A stretch of DNA of 13,421 bases from Candidatus Njordarchaeum guaymasense (lineage in GTDB: Archaea; Asgardarchaeota; Njordarchaeia; Njordarchaeales; Njordarchaeaceae): NCBI GenBank assembly GCA_030587605.1, contig JAUQYT010000080.1:1-13421 (forward strand), given 5' to 3'. Made by a program: the position numbers and the translations under genes. Shown in pieces: positions 13,185 through 13,421 of the stretch. The notes below the pieces were generated by a model. The model saw nothing but the letters and a program-made list of their open reading frames with translations. It searched no databases and was not told the DNA's origin. Numbering within the stretch: the first letter of the stretch is position 1; every line of letters starts with the position of its first letter.

Positions 13185-13421
13185 TTGGAAAGAGGGTCTT
13201 TGAATCCTCCAAGGAGCGCAATCAAGTGGGGTCAGAAAGGCTACAAATTATTGAGGAACAAAAGATTTGAAGAAGCGATAGAATGCTTTGACAAGGCGAT
13301 AGGTGAATTCAGGGATTTTGTCGAAGTTTGGCACTTCAAAGCGGTAGCCCTTGGTTTCTTATATAGATTTTATGAAGCAATAAAGTGTCTTGACACAATA
13401 ATAGAAATAGACCCGAAAAAT
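13185..13421 (+). CDS. TPR-repeat protein, N-terminal part (runs off the window; start uncertain)
   Basis: From about 13221 to the window end the frame encodes two tetratricopeptide repeats: AIKWGQKGYKLLRNKRFEEA followed by IECFDKAIGEF, then VEVWHFKAVALGFLYRFYEA followed by IKCLDTIIEIDPKN. The W-x2-K/Q-G, F/Y-EEA, F-DKAI and DP signature positions are all present. Such proteins are protein-binding scaffolds; the partner is unknown. The start is unclear. In this frame the candidates are TTG 13185, TTG 13200 and GTG 13125, with no ATG. An ATG at 13178 with a GGGGGT upstream is in another frame and stops after 30 codons. Loss of one base in the GGG or TTT run at 13194-13201 would join that ATG to the TPR frame, so a frameshift or sequencing error is possible. 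Confidence 0.75.
   Translation, partial: MERGSLNPPRSAIKWGQKGYKLLRNKRFEEAIECFDKAIGEFRDFVEVWHFKAVALGFLYRFYEAIKCLDTIIEIDPKN

Noticed and set aside
12913..13221. Minus-strand ORF of 102 codons in the gap before the TPR gene
   Set aside because: No recognisable motif or ribosome binding site, and it overlaps the TPR gene start and its likely promoter.

Overview
The window looks like a chromosomal stretch of an archaeon, most likely in the TACK / Bathyarchaeia-like range. This placement is inferred from gene content only. The signs are TATA-like boxes about 25 bases before several genes, GGTG-type ribosome binding sites, a geranylgeranyl-reductase-family flavoprotein (archaeal lipid metabolism), a winged-helix regulator resembling the archaeal DUF4443 group, an Arf/SRbeta-like small GTPase, and a lipoate ligase of the short archaeal LplA type. 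No rRNA, tRNA, CRISPR array, insertion sequence or phage gene was recognised.

Layout. (1) Bases 1-195, minus strand: N-terminus of a membrane protein, diverging from the next block. (2) Bases 356-3334, plus: a compact run of a saccharopine-dehydrogenase-like reductase, a winged-helix regulator and a geranylgeranyl-reductase-like FAD enzyme. (3) Bases 3507-6852, plus: E1alpha and E1beta of a 2-oxoacid (pyruvate/acetoin/branched-chain type) dehydrogenase, followed 11 bases later by an Eis-like GNAT acetyltransferase. (4) Bases 6935-9373, minus: a two-gene unit (Arf/SRbeta-like GTPase with an N-terminal extension, plus a small partner overlapping it by 4 bases) and a separate PfkB-family sugar/nucleoside kinase. 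(5) Bases 9569-11728, plus: the E2 acyltransferase with its lipoyl domain, followed by a lipoate-protein ligase. (6) Bases 11792-13421, plus: a 24-codon mini-ORF coupled to a 43-residue zinc-ribbon protein, an AhpD/carboxymuconolactone-decarboxylase-fold protein, two geneless stretches of about 400-450 bases, and the start of a TPR protein running off the end.

The central theme is a lipoate-dependent 2-oxoacid dehydrogenase complex: E1alpha, E1beta, E2 and the ligase that would charge E2 with lipoate. E3 (dihydrolipoamide dehydrogenase) and the archaeal ligase partner LplB are not in the window. The nearby AhpD-fold protein may use reduced lipoyl groups, as mycobacterial AhpD does; this is inference. 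The complex is split by an oppositely oriented GTPase module and kinase, with no visible sign of a mobile element.

The most unusual item is the GTPase: Arf-type TIG and NKQD motifs, a His in place of the catalytic Gln (as in SRbeta), an unrecognised N-terminal domain of about 120 residues, and a translationally overlapping partner of unknown family. The second is the TATA / leaderless mini-ORF / TAATG-overlap arrangement before the zinc-ribbon gene. Several predicted transcription start regions also carry short inverted or direct repeats that could be operators, but repeats of this size also arise by chance.
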